A DNA stretch of 64,000 bases. Source: Trissonchulus latispiculum (Eukaryota > Nematoda > Enoplea > Enoplida > Ironidae). The position numbers were made by a program, and so were the translations under genes. The stretch covers positions 1 through 64,000 of the forward strand of contig JASAND010016630.1 in NCBI GenBank assembly GCA_030248195.1. The letters are read 5' to 3'. The notes under the pieces were generated by a model, which was not told the DNA's origin, made no database searches, and saw only the letters and a list, made by a program, of their open reading frames with translations. Below are positions 1 to 12,119 of the stretch, piece by piece; position 1 is the first letter of the stretch, and each line of letters opens with the position of its first letter.

Positions 1-600
1 CTGTTAATTAACTGTTTAGGAGGCTATCATAAAATGAATCTTCCAGTTCGTCGGAAAATGGGCCCGTGGGGGCTGCGCCTATTATGAAAGTTGGGACTTG
101 ACTCGCTTAATTCGAGTAAAGCCATTCGGTCACGAGATCTGGCGCAAATTGCTTCAGATTGGAGCCAGTTTCGACTGCTACTGAGAAGCCACACCGCGTT
201 CTCTGTGGTCTCCGCCAGAATGGAACAATCGAAATGAGTTGCTGATAAAGCGATGACACACTTGCGGCAATGACCAGTACTATAGGGATTCTAGTTTCGG
301 TAAGCACTGGTAAGTTAAGGTAGGTTTCCCACACAGAGATAAGGATCGTACATTCCAGACAGCCAGCTTCCGAATTGCTGATGTTGATATCACGTGTTGG
401 CATGCCGGAGCAGGGTTTTGTCTTCGCTCACGACCACCCATATCAACTACCGGCTCCGGTCGAAGGGGACCATGCGGGGACAACCTAGCATTGGGCATAA
501 TATCAGATTCAGCGTTCATCATAAAATTCGGGGATGGATTCCACAGCCACGCCGAAGCAATTTGCTGCGCCCTGGCCAGGGACGCACCTATCCCGGTCAC
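1..600 (-). pseudogene. Decayed RTE-like non-LTR retrotransposon endonuclease fragment
   Basis: On the minus strand, short blocks in different frames occur in the order expected of the EEP (apurinic-type) endonuclease of RTE-like retrotransposons: WNVRSL at 357-340, LTETRIP at 304-284, CGFSVAV at 193-173 and SDELEDSFYDSL at about 55-20. Each looks like a conserved block of that family: the N-terminal WNVR, the QETR/SETR block, the GVGFA block and the region after YAPT. The frame changes between blocks and stops interrupt it, so it is a relic. A reverse transcriptase would lie beyond the left edge of the window and cannot be seen. The segment is clearly richer in GC than its flank. Family assignment rests on motif memory only. 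Confidence 0.42.
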
Positions 601-739
601 CGCCTCAGGTTATCACCGAATTACCGTCATTGGTTTTCAGCATATGCGAGGACTCCCTGATCGTTGCCACCCCAAGGACGGTTCCACTGAGCTGGATAGG
701 AGAGCTCGGCACATCTAAGTTGTCAAATGAATTCTGAAA

Positions 740-2297
740 CTGATGGTTTTACTTGTGACAAAAGCAGTATATATTCGGGACTTGTTTACCAAGTCTGTTT
801 CCTTGTGCCTGAACAGCGATACATGTTTCTCTAGGCTATGCATTAGATAAAGGCAGACAATTTTAAAGTCAATTTGAAGTTAGAATTATTTTAAACCAAC
901 TTAATATCAATGCTGCATAGATTATATTTTTGACCCAATTAAAAATGACAGAAAATTGCATCACCAAGCATCCAACACTTGGTCCTTGGCAGTGCTCAAA
1001 CCCGCGGCCTCCTAAATGCGCAGACGATGTAACAACTGAACCACATGTGCTGCAGTGATAATGAGCTAACTTGAAGTTAGCCAGAGTTGGTTCAGCCAAA
1101 GCCTTCACATTATTTAATGAAAGAGCTTTTGGAGCTTTCAACCATTCTTTATTTAACCATAAAATTGATGGATTTTGTTTATCATTAAACAAGCAGTTTA
1201 CAATATACTTGCAATTGTAACCTGTGTATATTTTCAAGCTATTAATAGTTGCAAGGAAAATATTGAGCTCAAAGTTTCAGCAATTGAAATTAAACTAGCT
1301 TGACAGAGCTTAGTTGTATGTCTGCTATAGAGACGCGCCTACGTCGTTTGGCTATTTTTCAGACTGATCATTCAGACTGTCTGCTGCAACTTTTGCTCGT
1401 TCAATAAGCCGGTCTATCTGGCAAAAAAATCTTCATAATTCGCATAGTGTAGATAGCGAGATGACTTTCCTGTCGAAGTACAAACAGGTAACGAACACAT
1501 CGATCGACGTAACATAGGTACTTAAGTATAAAACAAATGTCTTTGTATATGCAAAAATTAACAACATTTTCTTTACGATTAAGCAAATCTTGCGTTTTGC
1601 GCCCAAACGAGCCACACGGGCGCCCAAACGATCCATACGGGCGCCCAAACGAACCAAAAGGGCTACATACTTTGCGTGGCCTTAAATTGCGGGCGCCCAA
1701 ACGCGACTTTACCGAACCTTCAACCTTTTGCTGCAGAGATAATTTCTAGCATTAATAAATTCGTGGAGAGACACTGGTGAGCTCAAATACGCTTAGTAAT
1801 TTGTACCCCAGAGTTTGCGAAGAAAAATACCATGTCACATAAAACCGCAGACCGATTTTCAACAGAAGGTAAACAGCTTAAATTTTAGTCAATGGTTAAG
1901 AACAAAGATGCCAAACGAACCGATATAATGGCCAAACAGCGAAATTAGATGATGATGGGTAAACTTCAGGTAAATTCAGGTAAACAAAAAATGCCGAATC
2001 TTCACGTCCAAATATTAGGAGTATACGATAGAAATAAAATGACACCAATATTTCTGCTACCATTACTAGGGTGACTGTACTTTAAATTGTCACAGAACCC
2101 GAGTTCAAGAATTTGTTTTTGTACCCTGCAGCAATCAAAACCTATTTTGTGAACTGTTACTACGACCTTTACGGTGATTAATTAAATCTATCTGAAACGT
2201 ACTTTTCGAAACGGAGCCAGATTATGCCTTTTAGATAAATTTTCACAACAACATGTCGCCCAAATAGATGACAGATTCAATTTTTACTACAAAACTA
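740..2297. other. Gene-less AT-rich stretch
   Basis: No coding exon, RNA gene or complete mobile element is recognised. The only ordered structure is a short GC-rich tandem repeat at 1599-1661, listed separately. Open frames here (for example 869-1237 on the minus strand) have no recognisable domain or compositional support. Confidence 0.5.
1599..1661. repeat. 21-bp tandem repeat, three copies
   Basis: Three adjacent 21-bp units each begin GCGCCCAAACGA and differ at a few positions in their second half. A further half unit (GGGCGCCCAAACG) lies at about 1690-1702. The array is GC-rich inside AT-rich DNA. Confidence 0.8.
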
Positions 2298-2305
2298 ATC
2301 AGAAC

Positions 2306-2728
2306 TAGTGTTTTAGAAAGGCCAGGTTCAACGCCGGCCGCCGGTCGCCAAAAAAGTGCCACCGGGCGGCCGGCCGCCGGCCGCCGGCGGGCCGGCGGCT
2401 AGACAGGCATATTGTTCAGTGTTTGAAGGCAATCTGAGCTAGAAGGTTGCAAAATATTTATATGCAATAAAAAGGCAATGGAATCGGTTTTTACTCTATA
2501 TATTTGGAAAATCTTCACATTCAGCGTTGGATTTGTGTTGTAAATATTTGCTGCTTTGCTCAAATTAATGTGTTAACTATAAATATTTGTGTTAAGGTCG
2601 GCTGGCGGCTGAACAGCCGAATGGGCAACGGCCGGCCGCCTGCCAGATGGCCAGACACTCAGCCGGGACGAACGCCGTTTAAAAAACCCGCGGTAGGCCT
2701 CCGGCTTCCCGGTCGTTCTAAAACACTA
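2306..2728. mobile_element. hAT-type MITE (423 bp) with 8-bp target duplication
   Basis: The element is flanked by perfect 8-bp direct repeats ATCAGAAC (2298-2305 and 2729-2736). It starts TAGTGTTTTAGAA and its right end read in reverse starts with the same 13 bases. Eight-bp duplications and YAGTG-type termini are hallmarks of the hAT superfamily. The subterminal 60-100 bp on both sides are very GC-rich (CCGGCCGCC runs) and the centre is AT-rich. No transposase frame is present, so it is non-autonomous. Confidence 0.88.
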
Positions 2729-2736
2729 ATCAGAAC

Positions 2737-4758
2737 CCGTAACAAACTGCTCTAGATAACAAGGAATGCATAGCAAAGCAATCATCTTTCATTGATTAAT
2801 TCTGAATTTAATGGCATAATTAATTTATGAAATAAATGCAATGCGTAACAATTTATATTAAATATTAGAATTAATTTAAGAGTTTAAATTAGTTAATTAT
2901 AAAAGACATTCGGACACATTATGCGGCTCTAGATTTATTTTTAAGAAATCACGTGTGCATAAGCCTCATGTACCAATTATTCACTGGTTAGTTGGTGTTC
3001 AAATATCTTAAATGTTGACAGGGTTGTCTAATGTATATATTCCTACAGTGGACCTGCTTTATCGACCAGACAGGTTTCATGACGAATCTACATTGTAAAC
3101 GGGTTTGTTAAAACTGAGCATTGTAATACATACCCTTTTTTAAAACGACACCGAATTTGTAAGGCCTCTTTTTGAAACCGACATCAAAGTTGTAACTCCT
3201 ATACTACTATCACCCACGTTGTGACGTTGGCCACCCAGTTCCCCAGGTGATAACTGGTCCCGGGCCTTGTGCTAGTGAGACTATAGTGATGGACAAAAAC
3301 ATGACTTCTGTCTATATGGTGTGATCAAATTCTTTTGATAGACTCATTAGGTAAGCACACATTTTAGGATAGTAAAATTTAGGAAAAAGTTTTGTACGCT
3401 AAGTTCCCTAACAAGAACACTAGACACAAAATCATGAAAACAGCCTCAATTATTGTCCCAAGAATGTGTGTGCAAAGTCGCTTTCTTGTTACTTTCTTTA
3501 AAGTGTTTCTTGTTCAGCATGTATGAGCTTGTTCGAAACAACCCTGTTACCATTTTCGAAACGTCACATTTTCGTTTTTTGCTAAAACTTCGAATAACTT
3601 ATAGTAATGCCTCATCCAAATAATAGTGCCTTCTGAAGCCATTTACATATCTCTCTTTCTCCATGGGTCTCAATTTGCGTCGACTTAATGTCCTAGGGAT
3701 TACTTACTTAAATTACGGCTTGGCTTATCTGTATAAAACACTGTTTCACTGCATCAGCTTCTTTCATGTTAAATAGTCGAGCAATATTATTGGTGTAACT
3801 TAATAATTGCGGTATATTTTTAAAGCTGCCAAAAGCTGGCGTCGACCTGCTATCAGAGATGGGGACGAATAGAACGGGCTAGAGAGTCGGCTCGTCTCGG
3901 CTGTCCATGCTTGAAATTTAAAATTATTAATAACTTTGCTTACTATTATTTTTAATAATGATAATATTATAATTTAATAATGATATTATAATAATAATTT
4001 AATGATACTTACGTTTTATTGTTTAACTTATGCTGTGCACTGTAGAAAAGAACCAGTGTAAACGCAGAAAAAAATTTGTATTGTTGTTCTACAACTATAA
4101 AACTTATAAAACTACAACTGTAGCACGTAGGAATGAAATGAGTCAAAAGTCTTCTTAACTGAATATGTACACAATTTCAACCTTGCCATACTTTACTATA
4201 TCCAAATTTCTTGTAAGCAATAGCGACAGCTAAGGCAAAGGTCTGGAATTACGTTTAGTCTGCGGTTCTTGCATCCGAAATGACAAAGAGTTGGTAGGCG
4301 GCAAATAATTACTGCCTGTCTTTGTAAGCTTGCAGCCATTTCTTTCATTATTTGTGTTTTGTGAATTGCGCTCATAGTGAAACCAAGGACATTCTTGTCG
4401 TTGGCAGCAGCAGTTGAACCAAGCTTCAACAAACAGATTGATTCAAGATTAAAGATTTGGAACGTAACATTTTTCGTGGAGTTGGGAAATATCAGTTATG
4501 TGAGAATAGTGAAATAAAAGCAGTCTCACTCAAGTCCTTTACAATTCACCAGTATTGATTTTAGCTGGAAAAACACTCACCCTATACTTTTTCTCATATC
4601 TTCACGCATATCAAACTTCTGAAGTATCCACTCAAGAAGTCTTAGATTGGTTGAAATCACAGTTTTGCAGTAATGTATAGCGCACGCTTGAAGCATGATT
4701 ATACTCCACGATAGGGGGATATGTGGAATGTCACAATACTTTACCGCACAAATACCTA
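2737..4758. other. Gene-less AT-rich stretch with an old dispersed repeat
   Basis: No gene is recognised. Positions 3928-4015 are a simple AT-rich run of ATAATR-like words. The last 290 bp (about 4475-4760) are clearly similar to 42366-42700 in the same orientation, so this piece is an old repeat or part of a wider duplication. Confidence 0.6.
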
Positions 4759-6091
4759 TTTAGGGGGGGGGGGCTACGAACGGGTTGGCACAACATCGTC
4801 GAAGAGAGCTACTGTTGCCCCCAACGTTAGCCAACATATCAAAGTAAAAAGTTTAGGGTGGGCAATAATATATCTCACCTACACTGTTTTTGGCAGGACG
4901 CCAAAGTACAAACTTTGGTTCGAAAAATGGGATTTTTCAAAAAGACTTTTTCAGCTCTGGTGGATTACCTGTTTGACCGATTCTGAAACTTTTAGCCATA
5001 AATGTAAATTGTTACTAGTGCTAAATATTAAAAGTATTCCGGCTTTCGAGCGTTACTTCCTTCTTCAGCTATAACAGCTCAAAGTTTGAAATTGGACGAA
5101 AGTAGCGATGTGACCGTGCGCCGTTTTCGATCTAATAAAATTGACAGCCCCTAGCCTACCCCAGCTTTTTACCAGTTATTAGGCTCTAATAGGGGCAACC
5201 TGTCTGTGAGTTTCGAGGACATTGGCTTTCTGGTTAGTGCGCTAGCAAACTTTTTGTTAAGAAATAACCCTTAATGAGAAATAAGTTATAAATAAATAAA
5301 GAAGAAATAATAAAGAAATAAATAATTTTAGGTCTGAAAAGCAATCTAAGCGCAGTAAAAATGGCGCCAATAACTTTTTGTCTCCAATTTTGCCGAAAAG
5401 GTGCTTATAGGGGTTATTTGACCTGCTGAATCCGAATATGAAGTCCGGTTTTTGATATGTCGCTTCCTTCGTTCAGTATGCGTGCACAATTGTCTTAGAG
5501 CTTTTTGGAGTGATAGCCATCCATACTTCGAGAAATCAATCTAGCATTTCTAAATAGTGGAGCGAGGCTTAGTGACCTAGCTTTCAGCATATCTTGGTGC
5601 ACTCACTGCCCTGTAATGCGCAAAGTTTCAGCCGATTCTACCACAGCAATATGGAGTAATTAGCTCACATCTTTGAAATGGCACCAAATAACAACGACAA
5701 TATCGATAATGTAATCTAGCACTGCGAACGCAGGGATTAACGAAATCACGTCATTTTTACATTAATTAAGACAGATACTTGGAGTATTAATTGGAGCAAA
5801 GCTGGGTTCATTTGGTAAAACACAGCTCATTAGACTTTAGTTAGCCTCCACCCGTATAGACATACAACACCCAATTTTTCGCTCTTTGATTGTGTCTCAC
5901 GGAAAAGTATACATTGATCTAAGGATTATTTTACACGATATCAAAGCGCTATATGTCAGAACTATTTCTGGAAAATTTGGGTACCGTACCTTGCGCATAG
6001 CGATCAGGGCGAGGCGAAGTATGTGTTTGTATCATGTCGAGCTTTGGACCTACAACATCAACTTCTGATGGTTCCACAGGACGCTACGCTG

Positions 6092-6472
6092 TGTGGAAAT
6101 TTCAGAACGCTGAACTGTATGAACTTCGGAACAAATATGCAAATTAGAAATTCGACATTTCCGTAATATGCAAATTAGTTTTGACAATATTTAAGGGAGG
6201 AAATTTTCGTAATTTTCGGGTCACTTTCGCTTGGATCAAAATTCACCATCAAATTGGAGAAGGCAAGGATCCTGCAAGGTTAGAGGTTGGTTTAGGGGGG
6301 TTGGTATTTAAGTTGTATGTATGTGCACGGTCAGTTTTGATCTTTGACTAAATTAAATTGAATTGTTATTTTCTTTGAAATAAACTCTGTTTTGTTAGAC
6401 TTTTATTTAACTTCAAAATCACACACTCATCACGAACTTAGCAATCTCTCTCTTCTTTTACCAAATTTTCAT
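6092..6472 (+). repeat. 5' LTR
   Basis: Starts TGTGGAAATTTC and ends TTTTCATA. It is paired with the 3' LTR and followed by the primer-binding site. Confidence 0.85.
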
Positions 6473-8421
6473 AAAAGTGGCGACCGTGTACATATGAGTA
6501 GATTTTGAAGTTTTGAACTTTTAATGAGGATAGACCAACCTCTAATCTTGAGTGCCTGGCTTGACCAGTTGACCCATGGTCAAGTCAGGCGAAGGCTTCT
6601 GATCAAATTTTTTAAAGATTTTCCTTTTTAAAAGAGGGGGTAATTCCTCCTCCCATTTATTGTTCTATAAAAATGATCATAATTTTTTGCACCTTTAAAG
6701 TTCTTTTGCACATTGCACTTTGCCTCTGTTTTATTTTCAGTTGATTCTAGAAGTGTTCCAGGATGGAATCTGCTGGTTCATCCGGTGGCCTGCAAACCAT
6801 GGCTGGATGGTCCTGAAGCTTCTATCGGCCGAAGACGTCCTTGGGAATCCGGCCTTGGATTTGGAAGTCACCGCCTGTTCCAGCAGATTCCGATCCAAGT
6901 GAATCAGGTTGTAAACGTTTCGTTTTTCTACATTCGATTTACAATTAAATTAATTATTTGAATTTTTTATTATTTGAACATTAATATAGTTTTCTTTTGA
7001 TAGGGAACTGTCAGTAATCCTTGTCCCAGGATCAGGATTCCTGGGATTCGGATTTCTGCCTGATTCCCTCCTCAAATTCATGAGTAGAAGTAGTATAACA
7101 TCCTGTAGTTCTGTTTCTTGTTGATTCTGTTTGGTAACGTAGTCAGTTCGTACAGTTGTATTTGTTCATTGTTCTAGTTCCATTACATCCCCCATGGAGG
7201 CCAGCGCGTCATTGTTGTCATTGATCGCACAGTTGGAGTACGGTTTTGACAGTCTGGGTGGTGCGGCGGTAATGGCGTTGGGTTGGGCATGGTCTGGATT
7301 TGTTGGCCCATGGTCTTGTCCGGTTTGGTGTCCTCTGGTAATGGCCAGGTCTAGGTGGTTCTAGTCCGTTGGGTGGGCTGCCACTTAGTGTTTAAATGGA
7401 CCTTTGGGTGGGCCCGTGGTCCTTTGTGTTGGAAGGCGGAAGTTCGGGATCCGGGGCCCACAATTGGCCGATGATTCTTGGAACGGGACAGGTAGCTTGT
7501 GATGGCTGCTTGCTAGGTTGATAGGTGCGCCGGTTGTTTGGCACTGGCGGATGGGCTGGGTCATGCATCGATCCGGGTCCTGTGGCCCTTGGTTCTGTCT
7601 GGTGCGGTGCCCTCGTTAGTGGTTTTTCCCGTATTTTATCTAGCGTTGGGCGGGCGGCTGTCTGGGGTAGTGGAGGACTGTTTCGTGGGCACCTGGCTTC
7701 GAGGTAATAGGACGGAGGTTCGGGACCCGAAACCACAATTGATTGGCAATCCCCCATACAGACTGGAAAGCCCTGGTTACTGGATGCGGCTGGCTGCTGA
7801 CAGTGTGATTTTTGCGTCAGTTGCAGTCTTTGCCGTTCCTTGGCGCGTTGGCCTCTACTTGACCCTTTCCCCCATTAACTATGCATTGTTTATGTTTTGC
7901 CATTCTACTGTTATTCTCCCTTTTCTGTGTTTCGTCTATTATTTCTCTGTATTAATATTTCATGTGCTTTGTATTTCTCTACGCTGTTCTTTAAATTTGG
8001 GGTTTGGTTGTGGTACTAATGTAGTTTAGTATCGTAGGAGGTTTGGGAATCTTCGTCGAAGGTTTCGGAATATCGTTCTGAAGTTCAAGGTTATCATTTT
8101 TTGTTCAAATCTTTAGCCTCTCTTTTGTGAGGGTGCTTCCTCGTTGCGGTCATCATTTTCTGTCCTGTATATATTTGTGTCTTGTGTGTATTTTTGCTTT
8201 ATCCAGGCAGGTGACCGGTAGTGGGCCCGTGTGTGTTGTTGTGGCACCCAGCCTGTGTCAGTCTCTAGGGAGGTTCTCTAGTGTAGTTTTATGGTTTTGT
8301 CAAAATTTCTCACACGCGTTTTATCGTACTAGTACGTAAGCTACGTTGGCTAATCTTAATTTTATCCTACTAATTTAGTGGACCGCGGCGAGGGCGCGCG
8401 CTTTCAAAAGAGGGGGTATTT

Positions 8422-8805
8422 CGTGGAAATTTCCTTGTTTACAAAACTGTATGAACTTCGGAACAAATATGCAAATTAGAAATTCGACATTTCCGTAACA
8501 TGCAAATTAGTTTAGACAATATTTAAGGGAGGAAATTTTCCTAATTTTCGGGTCACTTTCGCTTGGATCAAAATTCACCATCAAATTGGAGAAGCCAAGG
8601 ATCCTGCAAGGTTAGAGGTTGGTTTAGGGGGGTTGGTATTTAAGTTGTATGTGTGTGCACGGTCAGTTTTGATCTTTGACTAAATTAAATTGAATTGTTA
8701 TTTTCTTTGAAATAAACTCTGTTTTGTTAGACTTTTATTTAACTTCAAAATCACACACTCATCACGAACTTAGCAATCTCTCTCTTCTTTTACCAAATTT
8801 TCATA
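8422..8805 (+). repeat. 3' LTR
   Basis: Matches the 5' LTR almost base for base from ACTGTATGAACTTCGG to TTTTCATA and follows a polypurine tract. Its first base is C instead of T, and the first 25 bp are the most diverged part. Confidence 0.85.
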
Positions 8806-9325
8806 GCGGCATGGAATTGTTTCAAACTTTAAACTAGTTTAAGCTAAACCTAATACTATTATGTGGCAAAAGACTAGCTAGCTTTTCCAACATCGAACTA
8901 TTAGTGAAATTCGTAGCCCCCCCCCTTAAGTTGGGGTGACCCCTTATATATAAGCTAAGCACTAACGCAACGCCTTTTGTATTATTGCCTCTGTGTAAAG
9001 AATATATATTGTTTTTATGTTACGTTATGTGTTATTTTTCTAACTAGTCAATCAATACTAGTATAATGCTGTGTTATTAGGCAAAACTCAAAATGTCTAG
9101 ACAAGCATATAAAGCGCTTTTGTAGGAGCTGTTTAATAGTATGGTCTGTTACGGGATACTTCGGTTCTGCATTAAGTAATCGTGTTTCACAATATAAGTG
9201 TGATCATAAAAGGTTGCTTCTGCTGCACAGCACTGGACTATAATTGGTTTACCTTAACTTGTTACCTTAAACAGTTTTCACCTTTAATGAAACCTTTTTA
9301 TGTAGTGCTTAAGGTGACTCTAGTT

Positions 9326-9502
9326 ATGTGCTGTCTGCTGGTGCTAACGCTATCTTTTATCTTTGTGAACGCGCAAGATATTGGTGAAAATGAGGCTAAT
9401 CTGAAAATTCATCCTAGTGATTCGCGTCTTTATCTTTGCAAACAGGACGATGCCTTCGTAGAATGTCGTGCTAATCAAAATCTTGGATGTCATTATCCTA
9501 AG
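9326..9502 (+). CDS. IgSF gene Ig-1, exon 1: signal peptide and start of Ig domain 1
   Basis: This 59-codon exon starts with a hydrophobic signal peptide (MCCLLVLTLSFIFVNAQ). It then encodes a mature segment with Cys at codons 37, 47 and 55 and the block NEANLKIHPS. It ends exactly before GTAAGA, in phase 0. The start at 9326 is preferred over the upstream in-frame ATG at 9287 because it aligns residue for residue, for the first 20 codons, with the signal-peptide exon of the minus-strand paralogue at 46338. The protein is inferred to be secreted or to have its Ig domains outside the cell. Function is unknown. Exons 2 and 3 follow at 12.8 and 13.1 kb. Promoter and first UTR are not identified. 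Confidence 0.72.
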
Positions 9503-11133
9503 GTAAGATTTGTCGCATGTTTAACAACATGTAATTGTATTGCTGTTTACTTTTTAATTTATTTTTGTATTTTTGAGCATTTTTCTTTAATCAGTTCACC
9601 TTTTTTGTCAGATAAGAGGCCTCGATACTTTTTATGCTGAAAAGTATATGTGGTACTCACAAGCATATGTTAGTTGAGTTACAATACATATGGTCTTTTC
9701 CTCCGGAGAATACCTCTACATTATTCATTTCTCGTAATCACTATAGTTTATCAGGAATTGTTTCTCAACCTCCGCTGCACTTAGAGTGTCACATCTTTAA
9801 GTTTTGTTCGGGCCTTTTCAAGAAAGGGTAGAGTAGAGTAGGGTAGAGTAGAGTTTAAATTACCTCTTTCCTCTTTTATAACTCTTCCATGAAAAGGGTC
9901 GAGTTAAGTTTAGCTCTACTCTACTCTTTCTTGAAAAGGTCCTTAGTCTATTTCGCTTTTAGATACTGCAGCTTTCCTTTTTCTGGAATAAAGTTTAGTC
10001 CCAGACGAAACCAATGTCTGATCCCGGAAGGAGTTTTAGGGGAGAATTCTTTCGGGGACTTTTAAGGGAGGATTGAGGACGCCTTTGAACTTGTTCCGGT
10101 CAGAACTGACTCTGATTTCCTGGTAGATCCAAGACGTCGACTTGCTACTCTACAGCGGGAGCTTCAACTTTTTGGAAACTGCCGTTTGCATGTGTATAAC
10201 CGTCACCGTAATTGCCACAAGTCGTATTGGCTTTCACCAAATTTCTGGCGGTTTCTCCCGTTTCCAAATTGTAAGCAGAATTACCAATTTACGTTTATGA
10301 TTATCTTTGGTTTCCCGTACAAAGGTCTCCTTCTTCCTGGGTGCTCTTACTTGTGTTTCACTTTATCTCTTATGAGAAAGTTTTGATCCCTTGCTCTCTT
10401 TCTCTCTCCTATTGTTACTCTATCGGGTACATCTTTCCTGACCCTTTTTCCCTCGTTGGCGAGTCTGCTTACTCATTCAGGTGGAAGCATTTTCGTTTTG
10501 TTTTAAGACAATTTTGTTTTAAGCTCACTTGCTAAAAGCAAGCTTTTTGCGAACTCCTGAAGAATTCTAAGCTGATTTTTTGTTTATATATGGATGGGCA
10601 CATTGATTAGATTGGCAAAAAACGAAAGTAGCAACGAATGTATCAATTACTCTGTTTAGGTTTGGCCGCCACAAATTGGTTTTGAGAAAAAGTTTCATTC
10701 TAAGCCTCCCAGAAGCCTGTCTTTTACGCAGTTTCTTTAATAGATTGGTTTGCGTAGTAGTTGAAAGTAGTAGTCAGTTTCTCTGAAAATTTATGCTGTC
10801 CTCTGCAGTTAGCTCATTTTTGTAGCCGTACAAAATTTTTCGAGATTTACGCATTCTTTACGTTTATAGTGCCCAACATTTTTGAATAAAATTTTTAAGC
10901 AGTGTCCTAGGTGCATCCTGTTATTGCCCTCAATTTTTCTTCTTCTTCTTTATTTGATTCTGCTTAATCGCTGCTTTGCTGTTGAAGCTGGTTCTTTTTC
11001 AAATATTTGTAGAAAACTTTAAAATATTTCGATACAAATTTGATTTTTAATTTTACAACTTTTGAGACATTTGGTGACAACTTTCGAGTTGTTTCTCTCA
11101 CCTTTCCGGAATCCATTGCACACGCTGTGGAGT
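9503..11133. other. Ig-1 intron 1, left part
   Basis: No further exon is recognised here. It holds one 135-bp hairpin element (listed). A stretch around 10090-10260 has codon-like composition but no recognised product. Confidence 0.45.
9811..9946. repeat. Short palindromic element
   Basis: The left arm GGGCCTTTTCAAGAAAGGG followed by TAGAGTAGAG repeats pairs with CTCTACTCTACTCTTTCTTGAAAAGGTCC on the right, about 28 bp per arm with two mismatches. The AT-rich centre is about 75 bp. It looks like a tiny foldback or MITE remnant. Confidence 0.7.
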
Positions 11134-11137
11134 TTAA

Positions 11138-12115
11138 GGTGGTGATTCCCTTTGGTCACAAAAGTTTGCACCAGTATTACTCGTTCATTACTTGGAGTTA
11201 AGAAGCTATTTTTATATCAAAATGTAGCTTGACATTTTCTCTTTTTAATGCATACCATGAAACTATTGTTGCTTTTTTAAAATATTTTTGACACATTTTA
11301 GAAGAAGTATAATTTTCCAGATTTTTTGCAGACTCAAGTAAATTTTTTCGCGAGACATCGGTTATATCATTAGATACCTCCATCAAATAGCTGGGGACGA
11401 TTTTTTATTTATTGTGAAATCGCTCTTCGTTATAGAGAAATAAGCTGAAATGTGTGCGTAACCTGTATTTTGCCTACTTTTTCCAAATTTGTCAAGCGAT
11501 TACTTTAGCTAGAAAGCAGTAATCGGGACAACTAAAAACGTCCCTGGGTGTATTTGTGCAGAACTCATTTGTTAAGTAGCAGCCCTCCAACTTGCATGGT
11601 GAATGCTCCACAATCTTTGGAAAACATTGGTCGTGTTTTTGCAAAAACTACATTTTTCATGGTAGCAGCCTATGGGATAGCTGTTGGAAGACGATCATCC
11701 ATCGGATAATTTGCCCCTACGAGACCTTCAGATCGACGCCCTTAATTTGATTTTCCCGCTTGTGTAGTTCAAGAAATGATGGATTATTTGATTTTTGCAA
11801 AAATGACAAGTTTTCGACGCCAAAACAAGAAAATCGGCTATATCCCAAGCTGGAGAAAAGATAGAAAGTTGCTTTAAAAAGCAAAAATGTGAAGCTCAAC
11901 GAGATCTTTCAAATGAATATAGTCATAACTGTATAGCTGCCGCCAAACTTTCAGAAATTGGGAAAAACCGTCCTGATCGGAAATCTCGAATTTTTGAATC
12001 GGGATTGCGCGGAGGGTGTTAGAACGCTAAAAGAATGTATTTCGGAAAGTTTTGTCAAATTTCATCCTGATTTGTGCCGCCAACCAACAATTTGTGCCCA
12101 AAAGGAATCACCACC
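11138..12115. mobile_element. TTAA-type MITE, GGTGGTG family (978 bp)
   Basis: TTAA (11134-11137) is followed by GGTGGTGATTCCCTTTGG. The right end, read in reverse from TTAA at 12116-12119, starts GGTGGTGATTCCTTTTGG, so the inverted repeats match at nearly all of the first 24 positions. No transposase is encoded. A second member lies at 27488-28425. The TTAA target suggests piggyBac-like or Kolobok-like mobilisation. It lies inside the first intron of Ig-1. Confidence 0.75.
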
Positions 12116-12119
12116 TTAA

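Larger units (their letters stand above)
6092..8805 (+). mobile_element. LTR retrotransposon, non-autonomous or decayed (2.7 kb)
   Basis: Two direct repeats (6092-6472 and 8422-8805) are about 97% identical by eye. Each contains a TATA-like AATATTTAAGG and an AATAAA. A primer-binding-like TGGCGACCGTG follows the 5' repeat at 6478, and a polypurine tract AAAAGAGGGGG precedes the 3' repeat at 8406. The inverted paralogous segment at 29270-29290 is an uninterrupted version of the target, which proves insertion. The flanks suggest a 4-bp duplication, GCTG (6088-6091) and GCGG (8806-8809). The 1.95-kb interior encodes no recognisable gag, protease, reverse transcriptase or integrase, so it resembles a LARD-like passenger. 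A 163-residue hydrophobic frame at 7538-8029 is open but unassigned. Confidence 0.85.
4763..8935. mobile_element. TTAA-type DNA element, split by an LTR retrotransposon
   Basis: The left end reads TTTA then eleven G then CTACGAA (from 4759). The right end is its inverse, TTCGTAG then nine C then TTAA (ending 8939). The similar sequence at 42690 continues past TTTA with unrelated bases, which places the left boundary exactly. Removing the LTR element (6092-8805) leaves about 1.46 kb. Parts of the interior (5955-6090 and 8806-8935) are found in reverse at 28430-28504 and 29235-29415, in another copy. No transposase frame is recognised. TTAA targets occur in piggyBac and Kolobok-type elements; which applies is not resolved. 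Confidence 0.6.

Noticed and set aside
7392..8029. Envelope-like or transporter-like hydrophobic frame within the LTR element
   Set aside because: Hydrophobicity follows from GT/T-rich composition; no signal peptide, cleavage site or conserved motif; overlapping frames are open on both strands.
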